From NCBI GenBank assembly GCA_050290785.1, contig JBNKIR010000039.1, forward strand, positions 1 to 28,676: DNA of 28,676 nt. Reading direction: 5' to 3'. The notes below the pieces were generated by a model. The model searched no databases, was not told where the DNA came from, and saw only the letters and a list, made by a program, of their open reading frames with translations. Below, piece by piece: positions 21,480 through 28,676 of this stretch (its first letter is position 1; the number at the start of each line of letters is the position of its first letter). The position numbers and the translations under genes are program-made. The DNA comes from JAAGZL01 sp050290785. GTDB taxonomy: Bacteria > Pseudomonadota > Gammaproteobacteria > Chromatiales > Chromatiaceae.

Positions 21480-22637
21480 ATGCCCCTCGCCCCCCTAGTA
21501 AAGCTTTTTCGATTCGGGCTCGTCCTATCTGTATTCATCCCCTCCACAGCGACCCTGGCTGCAGAGGATAAAAAACAGCAGTTGGAAGAGTTGCGCGACC
21601 AGATGCAGGATATCCAGACCGGCCTGAGCAAAAAGCAGGAACGCAGGTCAAAGGTACAGAAGGAACTGATGGCCACCGAAAAAGAGATAGGGCGGCGGAA
21701 CAGAGAGCTGAACAGGCTGGAAAAAGAGATAGGCTCACAAAAGCAGCGTATCCGGGTAGCAAAGATCCAGCAGGGATTGAATAAGAACTCCCTGGAGAGC
21801 CAACGCAAGTTCATGGAGAAACAGATACGTCTGGCCTACACCATAGGACGTCAGGACCGTCTAAAACTTCTGCTCAACCAACAGGATCCGGAGATGGTGG
21901 GCCGACTGATGGTCTACCACGACTATTTCAATCGCAGGCGCTCGGAAAAACTCGATCTTATCCAGACCACCTTAAAAAAACTGCAGCAGGCCGAGCAGAC
22001 CATGCTGGAGGAAGAGCGGGAGATGCAACAGCTGCAGGATAGAAGGCGGCAGGAGAAGGCGTCTCTGGAAAAAAGCCGGAAGGGCCGAAAGCTCCTGATT
22101 GCCAGCCTGAATCAAGGGATTACCTCTGACGGCGAGCGCCTCAAGGAACTAAAGAGAGATGAGGCGCGTCTACAGAAGCTTCTGGCTCAGATTCAGCAAA
22201 GGGCCAGGGCTGCCAGCGCCAAGGAGAGATTCGAACCCAAGGGCAGGCCGTTCACCTCCCAGAAGGGGAGGATGCCCTGGCCGGCCAAAGGGAGGATCAA
22301 GGCCAGGTATGGAGCTGCAAAAAGCGGTGATATGAAATGGGATGGAATCCTGATCAGCGCGCGGGAGGGGAGTGAGGTCAGGGCCGTTTACGATGGCAAG
22401 GTGGTCTTTTCCGACTGGCTGCGCGGATTTGGTCTGATGCTGATCCTTGATCATGGCGGTGGCTACATGAGCCTATATGGACATAATCAGAGTCTGGCGA
22501 AACAGACGGGTGACCTGGTCAGGGCAGATGAGATCGTAGCAATGCTGGGTGATAGCGGCGGCCAATCAGAGCCAGGGGTCTATTTTGCCATGCGTTATAA
22601 GGGAGAACCGATCAATCCGGAAAACTGGCTCAAATAG
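21480..22637 (+). CDS. envC: Murein hydrolase activator EnvC
   Basis: Periplasmic divisome factor that activates N-acetylmuramyl-L-alanine amidases during septum splitting. It has 385 residues: a signal peptide (ending TATLAA, about residue 28), a long charged coiled coil (residues ~30-250, rich in Glu, Lys, Arg and Gln), and a C-terminal LytM-like domain (WPAKGRIKARYGAAKSGDMKWDGILI... YMSLYGHNQ). The LytM metal ligands are lost: the first His-x-x-x-Asp is replaced around KWDGILISA, and the usual HxH is VYFAMR. This matches non-catalytic EnvC activators. It starts 12 bp after the gpmI stop; ctpA follows 32 bp later. Confidence 0.95.
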   Translation: MPLAPLVKLFRFGLVLSVFIPSTATLAAEDKKQQLEELRDQMQDIQTGLSKKQERRSKVQKELMATEKEIGRRNRELNRLEKEIGSQKQRIRVAKIQQGLNKNSLESQRKFMEKQIRLAYTIGRQDRLKLLLNQQDPEMVGRLMVYHDYFNRRRSEKLDLIQTTLKKLQQAEQTMLEEEREMQQLQDRRRQEKASLEKSRKGRKLLIASLNQGITSDGERLKELKRDEARLQKLLAQIQQRARAASAKERFEPKGRPFTSQKGRMPWPAKGRIKARYGAAKSGDMKWDGILISAREGSEVRAVYDGKVVFSDWLRGFGLMLILDHGGGYMSLYGHNQSLAKQTGDLVRADEIVAMLGDSGGQSEPGVYFAMRYKGEPINPENWLK

Positions 22638-22669
22638 ATATTCAGACGGCCCAACCGGGGGGTTCTTAG

Positions 22670-24064
22670 ATGATTTCCCTTTTATTAGTTATAGTTAGGC
22701 GCTATATTGCAAGTGATATGTTGAGATTTGACGATATGAATGCCAGACAGAAATACCAGCGCACGGTTAGGGCGCTGATCTCCTGTCTGCTTCTGCTCCC
22801 CCTGGGCGGCATGGCGCAGACAGAAACGACTGTGCAGAAGGACAAACCGGAGAGCGTGCCGGTCAACGAGCTGCGCACCTTTGCCGAGATCTTCGGCCGC
22901 ATCAAGCATGACTATGTTGAATCGGTGGATGACAAGACTTTGCTGGAATATGCCATCCGGGGCATGCTTTCCAATCTTGATCCACACTCATCCTACCTGG
23001 ATGCCGATGACTACAAAGAACTGAGGGATGGAACCAGCGGTAAGTTTGGCGGCCTGGGGATAGAGGTAGGGCTGGAGAACGGTTTCGTTAAGGTGATCTC
23101 CCCCATAGATGACACCCCGGCCCAACGCGCAGGGATTAAGGCGGGCGATCTGATAACCAGGCTGGATGACAAACCGGTGAAAGGGATGGATCTGTCCGAG
23201 GCGATAAAGATCATGCGGGGAGAACCGGGAACCAGCATCACCTTGACCCTGATCCGGACAAAGGAGCAAAAGCCCCTGAAGCTGACCATCAAGCGCGATA
23301 TCATCAAGGTCGCCAGCGTGAAAAGTCGCATCCTGGAGCCCGGATTCGGTTATGTGCGCATATCCAATTTTCAGTCGCGCACCGCAGAAGATATGTCCAA
23401 GCAGGTACTGGAACTTAAAGGTAAGGATAAAGGCGGATTAAAGGGATTGATCCTGGATCTGCGCAACAATCCCGGTGGGATACTGAATAGCGCAGTTGAG
23501 GTAAGCGACGCCTATCTAACCAGCGGAAAGATCGTCTATACCGAGGGGAAGGCCGCCGGATCAAAGAACTCTTTCTTGGCCAAGCCGGACGATATCCTGC
23601 AAGGTGCGCCCATAGTGGTGCTGGTCAATGAAGGCTCCGCGTCCGCGTCCGAGATCGTAGCAGGGGCGCTGCAGGACCATAAGCGTGCGGTGATAATGGG
23701 TAGGCGCACCTTTGGAAAAGGTTCGGTGCAATCCATCATCCCGGTGACCAAACAGGAGGCGGTAAAGCTTACTACGGCGCTCTATTTCACTCCATCGGGT
23801 CGATCCATCCAGGCTGAAGGGATAAAGCCGGATATAGAGCTACAGCGATTGGATGTAAAACAAACCGCCAACCCATTGCTGGATGATCTGACTGAGGCGG
23901 ATCTTTCAGGCCACCTGGAAAATGGGAATGGCGGCAAAAACAAGGATACAGACAGCCCGGATCCTGGGGAAAAACAGTTGGCGCTGGATGACTATCAGTT
24001 GTATGAGGCCCTCAATCTGTTGAAGGGACTAGTCCTGCTCAAGGGCACAATACCCAAGGGATAA
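22670..24064 (+). CDS. ctpA: Carboxy-terminal processing protease (S41 family)
   Basis: Exported serine protease of the CtpA/Prc group; in relatives it trims cell-wall hydrolases. It has 464 residues from the ATG at 22670. A signal-like hydrophobic stretch (VRALISCLLLLPLGGMA) lies near residue 45. It is followed by a PDZ domain (GGLGIEVGLENGFVKVISPIDDTPAQRAGIKAGD) and the catalytic region: NEGSASASEIVAGALQDH (nucleophile Ser about residue 323) and GKGSVQSI (general-base Lys about 350). The start is uncertain: 22670 has GGGGGG 6-8 bp before it, while the ATG at 22736 would give a more standard signal peptide. The stop overlaps yibQ (TAATG). A C-terminal low-complexity stretch (GNGGKNKDTDSPD) precedes a helical end. 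Confidence 0.95.
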   Translation: MISLLLVIVRRYIASDMLRFDDMNARQKYQRTVRALISCLLLLPLGGMAQTETTVQKDKPESVPVNELRTFAEIFGRIKHDYVESVDDKTLLEYAIRGMLSNLDPHSSYLDADDYKELRDGTSGKFGGLGIEVGLENGFVKVISPIDDTPAQRAGIKAGDLITRLDDKPVKGMDLSEAIKIMRGEPGTSITLTLIRTKEQKPLKLTIKRDIIKVASVKSRILEPGFGYVRISNFQSRTAEDMSKQVLELKGKDKGGLKGLILDLRNNPGGILNSAVEVSDAYLTSGKIVYTEGKAAGSKNSFLAKPDDILQGAPIVVLVNEGSASASEIVAGALQDHKRAVIMGRRTFGKGSVQSIIPVTKQEAVKLTTALYFTPSGRSIQAEGIKPDIELQRLDVKQTANPLLDDLTEADLSGHLENGNGGKNKDTDSPDPGEKQLALDDYQLYEALNLLKGLVLLKGTIPKG

Positions 24065-24876
24065 TGATGCGAAGGAGCGTGATCATCCACCTGTTATTGG
24101 GGGCGGTTTTACTTCTCCCGTCCACAAGCTATCCAGGCGCAGCAAAGACAAACCCCTCGATCGCCATCATCATCGACGATATAGGCGACAAGCTTGCCAG
24201 AGGTAAGAGCGCCGTCGCCCTACCGGGAAAGGTCACCATCTCATTTCTCCCCCACACCCCTCACTCCAGGATGCTGGCAAACAAGGCGTATGCATCCGGA
24301 AAAGAGGTGATGCTACATCTGCCGATGGAGACGGAGACCGGCAAGAGGCTCGGTCCCGGCGGCCTGACCCTGCATATGACAGAGGATGAATTGAGGAAAA
24401 CCACCAGAGATGCGCTGGACTCCATCCCCCACGTAAGCGGGATCAACAACCATATGGGCAGTCTGCTGACCAGGCATCCGGGTGCCATGGAGTGGCTGAT
24501 GCAGGAGATCAAGGAACAGGGGAGGCTCTATTTTGTAGACAGCAGGACCACCGCACATACCGTAGCCGGAAAGATCGCCGTAGAAAATGAGTTACCTAGC
24601 GCGATGCGGGACGTGTTTTTAGACGATATCAGGGATAAACGCGCCATCCGCAAAGAGTTTCGAAGGCTGTTGAGTCTGGCCAGGAAACGCGGGTATGCCA
24701 TAGGTATAGGCCACCCCTACCCTGAGACCATCGAGGTGCTGAAAAAAGAGATCTCCAGTCTGGGCTCCAAGGGTATCAGGCTGATACCGGCATCCCAGAT
24801 CGTAAAACTGCAGAAGGGAGACGGCCCGCTGCATGATACGCAGATGGTGGTGAAGAGATTGCAACAGCAGCCATAA
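24064..24876 (+). CDS. Divergent polysaccharide deacetylase family protein (YibQ)
   Basis: A 270-residue exported protein of the YibQ/DUF610 family. It has a signal peptide (MMRRSVIIHLLLGAVLLLPSTS) and a degenerate NodB-like barrel: IAIIIDDIGDK, ISFLPHTPHS, VMLHLPMETE, GINNHMGSLLT, LYFVDSRTT and GIGHPYPETIEVL. Paired acidic and histidine residues typical of the family remain (DD; NHMGS; DSRTT; GHPYP). Its substrate in any species is not settled as far as I know. ATG ATG at 24064-24069; the first overlaps the ctpA stop, so the two are translationally coupled. The order gpmI-envC-ctpA-yibQ is common and points to a cell-envelope role. Confidence 0.93.
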   Translation: MMRRSVIIHLLLGAVLLLPSTSYPGAAKTNPSIAIIIDDIGDKLARGKSAVALPGKVTISFLPHTPHSRMLANKAYASGKEVMLHLPMETETGKRLGPGGLTLHMTEDELRKTTRDALDSIPHVSGINNHMGSLLTRHPGAMEWLMQEIKEQGRLYFVDSRTTAHTVAGKIAVENELPSAMRDVFLDDIRDKRAIRKEFRRLLSLARKRGYAIGIGHPYPETIEVLKKEISSLGSKGIRLIPASQIVKLQKGDGPLHDTQMVVKRLQQQP

Positions 24877-24920
24877 TCACAAAAAATATATCTTTGTATC
24901 CGGACCTTGAACCAATAGTT

Positions 24921-25586
24921 ATGCACCCATCAAATCTGAAGGTAATCACCACGCTAAAAGAAGACGCCTTTGGCAAGATCGAGCTGAGGGAGCTGGATGG
25001 CGAGCGGGTGATCTGCAGAGACTACTCAGAGGCGGGATTTCTCTCCGGTCTGCTTGCCGGCTATCTGGCCCGGCGTGAGGCCAGGGTGTTACAGGCCCTG
25101 AATGCGGTGGATGACGACAGATTGCCGCGCCTGATCCACTTTGGAGATAAGGTGTGCATCCGCAGTTATATAGAAGGGGTGCCGCTGAAACAGGGTAAGG
25201 TTGCAAATCCCAAATACTACGCCAACGCCAGAGAGATACTGGACAAGATGCACGGAGCGGGCGTGGTGCATAACGACCTGGAAAAGCCCGAGAACTGGTT
25301 GGTGATCGATGACGAGGTGGCCGGCATCATCGATTTTCAACTGGCCTACTATTCCAGGAGGCGGGGCAGGATCTATCGCTGGAGCGTGGGGGAGGATATC
25401 CGGCATCTGATCAAGCAGAAGAACCGCTACTCCCGGGAGAACATGACGGCAGAGGAGCTGGAGATCCTGAACAACAAATCAGGGTTTGGTCGGTTCTGGA
25501 GCAACTACGTCAAACCGGTCTACAACTTCGTTACCCGCAAGATATTCAAATATTCCGACCGGGAGCACTCCAAATACAGCCGCTGA
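24921..25586 (+). CDS. Small RIO/lipopolysaccharide-kinase-like protein
   Basis: A 221-residue soluble protein with a reduced eukaryotic-like kinase fold of the RIO/Kdo-kinase type. The catalytic loop VVHNDLEKPENWLV has Asp119 and the metal-binding Asn125 (HxDxxxxN). The DFG position reads IIDFQ (138-140), keeping the Asp but replacing Gly with Gln. A lysine/glutamate pair for ATP is less clear (VICRDY; ARREARVLQAL). The C-terminus is basic (YVKPVYNFVTRKIFKYS) and may touch membrane lipid. I used the ATG at 24921; an in-frame TTG lies at 24894; neither has a good binding site. It follows yibQ by 44 bp on the same strand. Sugar-kinase activity on the LPS core is plausible, not shown. Confidence 0.82.
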   Translation: MHPSNLKVITTLKEDAFGKIELRELDGERVICRDYSEAGFLSGLLAGYLARREARVLQALNAVDDDRLPRLIHFGDKVCIRSYIEGVPLKQGKVANPKYYANAREILDKMHGAGVVHNDLEKPENWLVIDDEVAGIIDFQLAYYSRRRGRIYRWSVGEDIRHLIKQKNRYSRENMTAEELEILNNKSGFGRFWSNYVKPVYNFVTRKIFKYSDREHSKYSR

Positions 25587-25598
25587 TTTAGTAGTCCA

Positions 25599-25952
25599 CT
25601 AATAAACGCAAATAATTATGCGTCCCCACGCAGGGCTGTTGGATCGAGAAAAAAATAACGCCGTGATAACCGACATGCAGCTTTTCTGCGCGCGAAGTAA
25701 TAGCCCTAAAAAAGCAAAGTAGGGGCGGGCACAATTATAGAGACCGAGGCAGCCAAACTTATCTCCCGCCACCTTGCCAACACTACCGTTTCCACGGAGA
25801 ACAATGGGCACCCCGGGAGGAAATCAAAAGTTTGGTTAACATAATCTCCTCCCCTTACTTCACATTGCTATCGCGGGAGCGCGACAACAATTCTTTAACT
25901 CGTTTTTACGCTACTACGTGGGAATGAATACCAACCCATTTGCGTTTATTAG
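25599..25952. repeat. MITE-like element bounded by perfect 15-bp inverted repeats
   Basis: CTAATAAACGCAAAT at 25599-25613 and its exact reverse complement at 25938-25952 enclose about 324 bp without a gene. Just inside, both ends carry related CCCACG blocks (GTCCCCACGCAG on the left; CTACGTGGGAAT on the right), so an imperfect terminal repeat of ~45 bp is likely. A partial extra copy (GCGTTCATTTGCG, 25952-25964) follows the right end. The interior has a CCAAAC...GTTTGG pair and many short GC palindromes, and no open frame worth calling. It fills the gap between convergent genes (kinase, ubiB), typical for a small non-autonomous repeat. I see no transposase or clear target duplication. Confidence 0.6.
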
Positions 25953-25992
25953 CGTTCATTTGCGGACAGTTTTGCTATTCGCTCTTGAAAGC

Positions 25993-27648
25993 CTAACTCT
26001 TAAGCCAGGACTGGATCAGTATCAATCCGCCCAAGCCCAAAAAGGCCCCGCCTGCGGTGACGGTAAAGGTTGCTGGTAACAGGATACTGGGACCCAGGGT
26101 CAACAGCATGGATCCGGATATGAGCATGGCCCCGCCGCTTACGGTGGATACCATATTGCGGTGATTCTCTTTAGTCTCTTGCCGCAGCCTGTTCAGTTCG
26201 TCAGATTTGAGCTGCAACTCCAGTCGGCCCTCAGCCGCATCGTTCAACACCTTATGCAGGAGTATGGGCATATCCGCCGCATACTCGGTCATCTTCGGCA
26301 GATTCTTCTTCAGCTTACGCGCGAAGGCCCTGGGCCCAACCTGCTGCTCCATCCACTCCTCCAGATAGGGTTTGGCCGTGGTCCAGAGATCGAGTTCGGG
26401 GTAGAGCTGTCGCCCCAGGCCCTCGATGTAGAGCAGGGTCTTCTGCAACAGTACCAGCTGTGGTTGCACCTCCATATCAAAGCGCCGCGCGGTCTGGAAC
26501 AGATTGAGCAGGAAGTGTCCGAAGGAGATCTCGCTCAGCGGTTTGTTGAAGATGGGTTCGCACACGGAACGGATGGCGGTCTCAAACTCATCCACCCTGG
26601 TACCATACGGCACCCACCCGGACTCCACATGCAGCTCGGCCACACGATGGTAGTCGCGATTGAAGAATGCCAACAGGTTTTCGGCCAGATAACGCTGATC
26701 TTCGGTGGTGAGGGAACCCACGATGCCGAAGTCCACGGCGATATAGCGGCCGCTGGGCTCGACAAAGATGTTCCCAGGGTGCATATCGGCATGAAAGAAG
26801 TTGTCGCGAAACACCTGGGTAAAGAAGACCTCGACCCCCTGTTCCCCCAGTTTCTTCATACTGATGCCCTGGCGTTTCAGGGACTCGATATCGCTGATAG
26901 GGGTACCTTTGATCCGCTCCATCACAAGGACGTTCTTGCTGGTCAGCTCCCAATAGACCTCGGGGACGAAGAGTATATCGCTCCCATCCCAGTTGCGGCG
27001 CAGCTGGGATGCGTTACCGGCCTCACGCTGCAGATCCAGCTCATCCAGGATGGTCCTCTTATAGTCTTCCACCACCTCCAGTGGATGCAGGCGGCGCGCC
27101 TCTCTCCAGTAACGGTTGGCCAGGCTGGCAATGATCTGGAGCAATCCCACATCGCGCCGGATGATGCGCTCAATGCCGGGCCGCAATACCTTCACCACCA
27201 CCTCTCTGCCATCCTTGAGCCGGGCCGCATGCACCTGTGCCACGGATGCGGAGGCCATGGGCGTCTCATCGAACCCATCCAGCCTATCCTCTATCGGACA
27301 ACCAAAGGCCTCTTCTATCTGGGCCCGGGCCTTGCGACCCGGGAAAGGGGGCACGGCATCCTGCAGCTTGGCGAACTCGCTGGCGAACTCAGGCGGCAGC
27401 AGGTCCTGCCTAGTGGAGAGGATCTGGCCAAACTTGACGAAGATCGGCCCCAGGTCCTCCAGGGCCTGGCGCATGCGCACCGGGTAGGACGGCAGACGGT
27501 TACGGCGTATCCAGTACCAGGGCGAAAGATAGAGGATAAAGCGCAACGGCCGGAACAGATGGGCCTTGAGGATCACCTCATCCAGGCCGTGACGCAACAG
27601 CACCCGGTTAATGTGAATGATGCGCATGGTCTCCCCGAATCTGATCAA
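25993..27648 (-). CDS. ubiB: Ubiquinone biosynthesis ATPase/kinase-like UbiB
   Basis: Membrane-associated atypical kinase-like ATPase of the ADCK/ABC1 family, needed for aerobic ubiquinone synthesis. It has 551 residues. Family marks: the KxGQ motif in FVKFGQILSTRQDLLPPE, the Ala-rich nucleotide loop PMASASVAQVHAA, the ExD motif (ELDLQREAGNA), the catalytic-loop equivalent HADMHPGNIFV and VDFGIVG. Two C-terminal membrane helices (GGAMLISGSMLLTLGPSILL; GGAFLGLGGLILIQSW). I kept the TTG at 27648: it overlaps the ubiJ stop (TTGA) and has AGGGG 7 bp before it. The ATG at 27627 would drop seven residues and has a crowded binding site. Confidence 0.96.
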   Translation of the reverse strand: MIRFGETMRIIHINRVLLRHGLDEVILKAHLFRPLRFILYLSPWYWIRRNRLPSYPVRMRQALEDLGPIFVKFGQILSTRQDLLPPEFASEFAKLQDAVPPFPGRKARAQIEEAFGCPIEDRLDGFDETPMASASVAQVHAARLKDGREVVVKVLRPGIERIIRRDVGLLQIIASLANRYWREARRLHPLEVVEDYKRTILDELDLQREAGNASQLRRNWDGSDILFVPEVYWELTSKNVLVMERIKGTPISDIESLKRQGISMKKLGEQGVEVFFTQVFRDNFFHADMHPGNIFVEPSGRYIAVDFGIVGSLTTEDQRYLAENLLAFFNRDYHRVAELHVESGWVPYGTRVDEFETAIRSVCEPIFNKPLSEISFGHFLLNLFQTARRFDMEVQPQLVLLQKTLLYIEGLGRQLYPELDLWTTAKPYLEEWMEQQVGPRAFARKLKKNLPKMTEYAADMPILLHKVLNDAAEGRLELQLKSDELNRLRQETKENHRNMVSTVSGGAMLISGSMLLTLGPSILLPATFTVTAGGAFLGLGGLILIQSWLKS

Positions 27649-28274
27649 CTGACGGCCCCTTTGGAATCTCTCTGTTTCTGGATGGCGTCCACACGTTGCT
27701 GCAGTCGCTCCAGCCGCTCCGCGAGCTGCCCGACCTCGGCGGCAAAACCGGCGATATCATGGCCGGTTGGCAACACCGACGCCTCATGTTGCAGCAGCCC
27801 CTGCGTCTCCTGTTTCAGGGTGTCGATGATGTGATCACGCCAGTAGCCGGCAAAGTTGAGGGCCCTGCCCACTTCGCCAGCGATCAGGCTACCGGTATAT
27901 TGTGCGAGATGCGCCTCCCAGTCGATCTCCACCTGGCGCAGGATGCGGCAAAACAGCTCCGCCAGTTCGGCGTCTCCTTCCACCTGCATCCCCTGAGGGA
28001 TAGCGCCCGCACCCTCCGCAATGGGACTGCGCAGACGGGCGATGGTCATGGGGCTGCCCTGCAGCAGACAGTCCGGTTCCCCCTCATAGCTAGCGTACAG
28101 TTGCACCATCTCCGGCCCTGGGACCAGGTAAATGGTATGACCAAGACCCAACACCTCCAGCGCTATCACCCGCCCATGCAGCTGTGCCATCTGTCTCCGC
28201 GCCTGCGGATCCATATCTATATGCTGATTTATCGCTTGCTCGAGTCCGGCGTAGGCGAGATCGGATATGCTCAT
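27645..28274 (-). CDS. ubiJ: Ubiquinone biosynthesis accessory factor UbiJ
   Basis: A 209-residue SCP2-domain lipid-binding protein of the soluble Ubi complex; it binds ubiquinone intermediates and helps assemble the UbiE/F/G/H/I enzymes with UbiK. The SCP2 fold covers residues ~10-120 (GRVIALEVLGLGHTIYLVP, DCLLQGSPMTIARL, VEGDAELAELFCRILRQVEIDWE). The C-terminus is helical with a heptad-like stretch (FAAEVGQLAERLERLQQRVDAIQ) that suits the known UbiJ-UbiK coiled coil. It lies between ubiE (5-bp gap) and ubiB (4-bp overlap), the standard order, so the three are almost surely one operon. Confidence 0.93.
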   Translation of the reverse strand: MSISDLAYAGLEQAINQHIDMDPQARRQMAQLHGRVIALEVLGLGHTIYLVPGPEMVQLYASYEGEPDCLLQGSPMTIARLRSPIAEGAGAIPQGMQVEGDAELAELFCRILRQVEIDWEAHLAQYTGSLIAGEVGRALNFAGYWRDHIIDTLKQETQGLLQHEASVLPTGHDIAGFAAEVGQLAERLERLQQRVDAIQKQRDSKGAVS

Positions 28275-28279
28275 AGTGG

Positions 28280-28676
28280 TCAGAGCTTAAAACCGCGGTG
28301 GATGGCGACTATTCCACCCGTCAGGTTGTGATAGTCGCAGCGCTCGAAGCCCGCCTGCTCCATCATGCCACGCAGGGTCTCCTGATCCGGATGCATGCGG
28401 ATGGACTCGGCCAGGTAGCGGTAGCTGTCCTCGTCGTTGGTCACCAGCTTGCCGATAACCGGAAGTACGTTGAAGGAGTAGGCGTCATAGGCCCACTTCA
28501 GGGGTTCAATCCGTGGGTGGGAGAACTCCAGGACCAGTGCGCGCCCGCCCGGTCTCAGCACCCGAAACATCTCGTTCAGGGCCTGTTGCTTGTCGGTAAC
28601 GTTGCGCAGCCCGAAGCCGATGGTTACGCAGTCGTACATGTTGTCATCAAAGGGGATGGCCTCGGCGTTGACCTGC
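28280..28676 (-). CDS. ubiE: Ubiquinone/menaquinone C-methyltransferase (partial, N-terminus cut by window edge)
   Basis: S-adenosylmethionine-dependent C-methyltransferase of ubiquinone (and menaquinone) synthesis. The 131 C-terminal residues are visible; the frame runs off the right edge, and the internal Met at 28639 is not the start. Diagnostic blocks: QVNAEAIPFDDN, CVTIGFGLRNVTDKQQAL, MFRVLRPGGRALVLEFSHP, YRYLAESIRMHPDQETLRGMMEQAGF and the end YHNLTGGIVAIHRGFKL. Roughly the first 120 residues, including the SAM-binding GxGxG region, lie outside. It is the first visible gene of the ubiE-ubiJ-ubiB operon. Confidence 0.97.
   Translation of the reverse strand, partial: QVNAEAIPFDDNMYDCVTIGFGLRNVTDKQQALNEMFRVLRPGGRALVLEFSHPRIEPLKWAYDAYSFNVLPVIGKLVTNDEDSYRYLAESIRMHPDQETLRGMMEQAGFERCDYHNLTGGIVAIHRGFKL

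Noticed and set aside
22250..22637. Active LytM endopeptidase in EnvC
   Set aside because: The metal-binding histidines and aspartate are replaced, so it is called a non-catalytic activator.
26161..27834. 557-codon open frame antisense to ubiB and ubiJ
   Set aside because: It mirrors the codon pattern of ubiB/ubiJ; the protein has no recognisable domain, while the minus strand carries clear UbiB and UbiJ motifs.

Overview
The window is a stretch of chromosomal, mostly housekeeping DNA from a gammaproteobacterium. Evidence for this: an ubiE-ubiJ-ubiB cluster; the two-gene glycyl-tRNA synthetase glyQ-glyS; adenylylation-type glutamine synthetase followed by ntrB-ntrC; and a trmL / gpsA-secB-rhodanese / gpmI-envC-ctpA-yibQ block that, from memory, resembles both the E. 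coli yib region and the Pseudomonas glnA-to-yibQ region. Several genes deal with sulfur: a PP-loop thiolase, a TusA-like carrier, a membrane rhodanese and an ArsR regulator with a persulfide-sensor-like cysteine pair. A VPxPA-type sorting tail on one protein also fits Chromatiales-like or sulfur-oxidising-symbiont gammaproteobacteria. That lineage is inference. No phage, transposase, CRISPR array, tRNA or rRNA was found.

Layout. 1-2896 (minus): glyS (C-terminus off the left edge) and glyQ, overlapping by 8 bp. 3046-3835: a PilZ-domain protein (minus) and a tiny His/Tyr-rich lipoprotein (plus). 3929-6350 (plus): a tightly overlapped trio, PP-loop tRNA-thiolase-like protein with a C-terminal NFACT-R-type domain, TusA-like carrier and cation-diffusion-facilitator transporter. 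6351-11778 (plus): nitrogen-control block with a long regulatory region (tandem NtrC boxes, sigma-54 promoter), glnA, its terminator, a DUF4124 exported protein, a second NtrC box with a sigma-54-like promoter, then ntrB and ntrC. 11887-13156 (plus): a VPxPA/PEP-CTERM-type exported protein and a 132-aa orphan. 13143-16598 (minus): probable operon of class-1B dihydroorotate dehydrogenase, cNMP-binding-HDOD protein, TlpA-like lipoprotein and endonuclease V. 16615-17085 (plus): trmL, only 16 bp from the divergent pyrD. 17099-19555 (minus): gpsA, secB, membrane rhodanese and the ArsR regulator. 19935-25586 (plus): gpmI, envC, ctpA, divergent polysaccharide deacetylase (yibQ family) and a small RIO-like kinase. 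25587-25992: a gene-free stretch bounded by a perfect 15-bp inverted repeat, MITE-like. 25993-28676 (minus): ubiB, ubiJ and ubiE (N-terminus off the right edge).

How they work together. GlnA assimilates ammonium, and NtrB/NtrC control it through the sigma-54 sites seen here. The PP-loop/TusA pair looks like a compact sulfur-relay module for RNA thiolation. EnvC, CtpA and YibQ form a cell-wall group next to gpmI. UbiE/J/B make aerobic ubiquinone. The least ordinary parts are the thiolase-TusA-CDF operon, the ArsR regulator whose two cysteines are spaced exactly as in known persulfide sensors, the ntrB promoter whose predicted transcription start falls on the start codon, and the MITE-like element.
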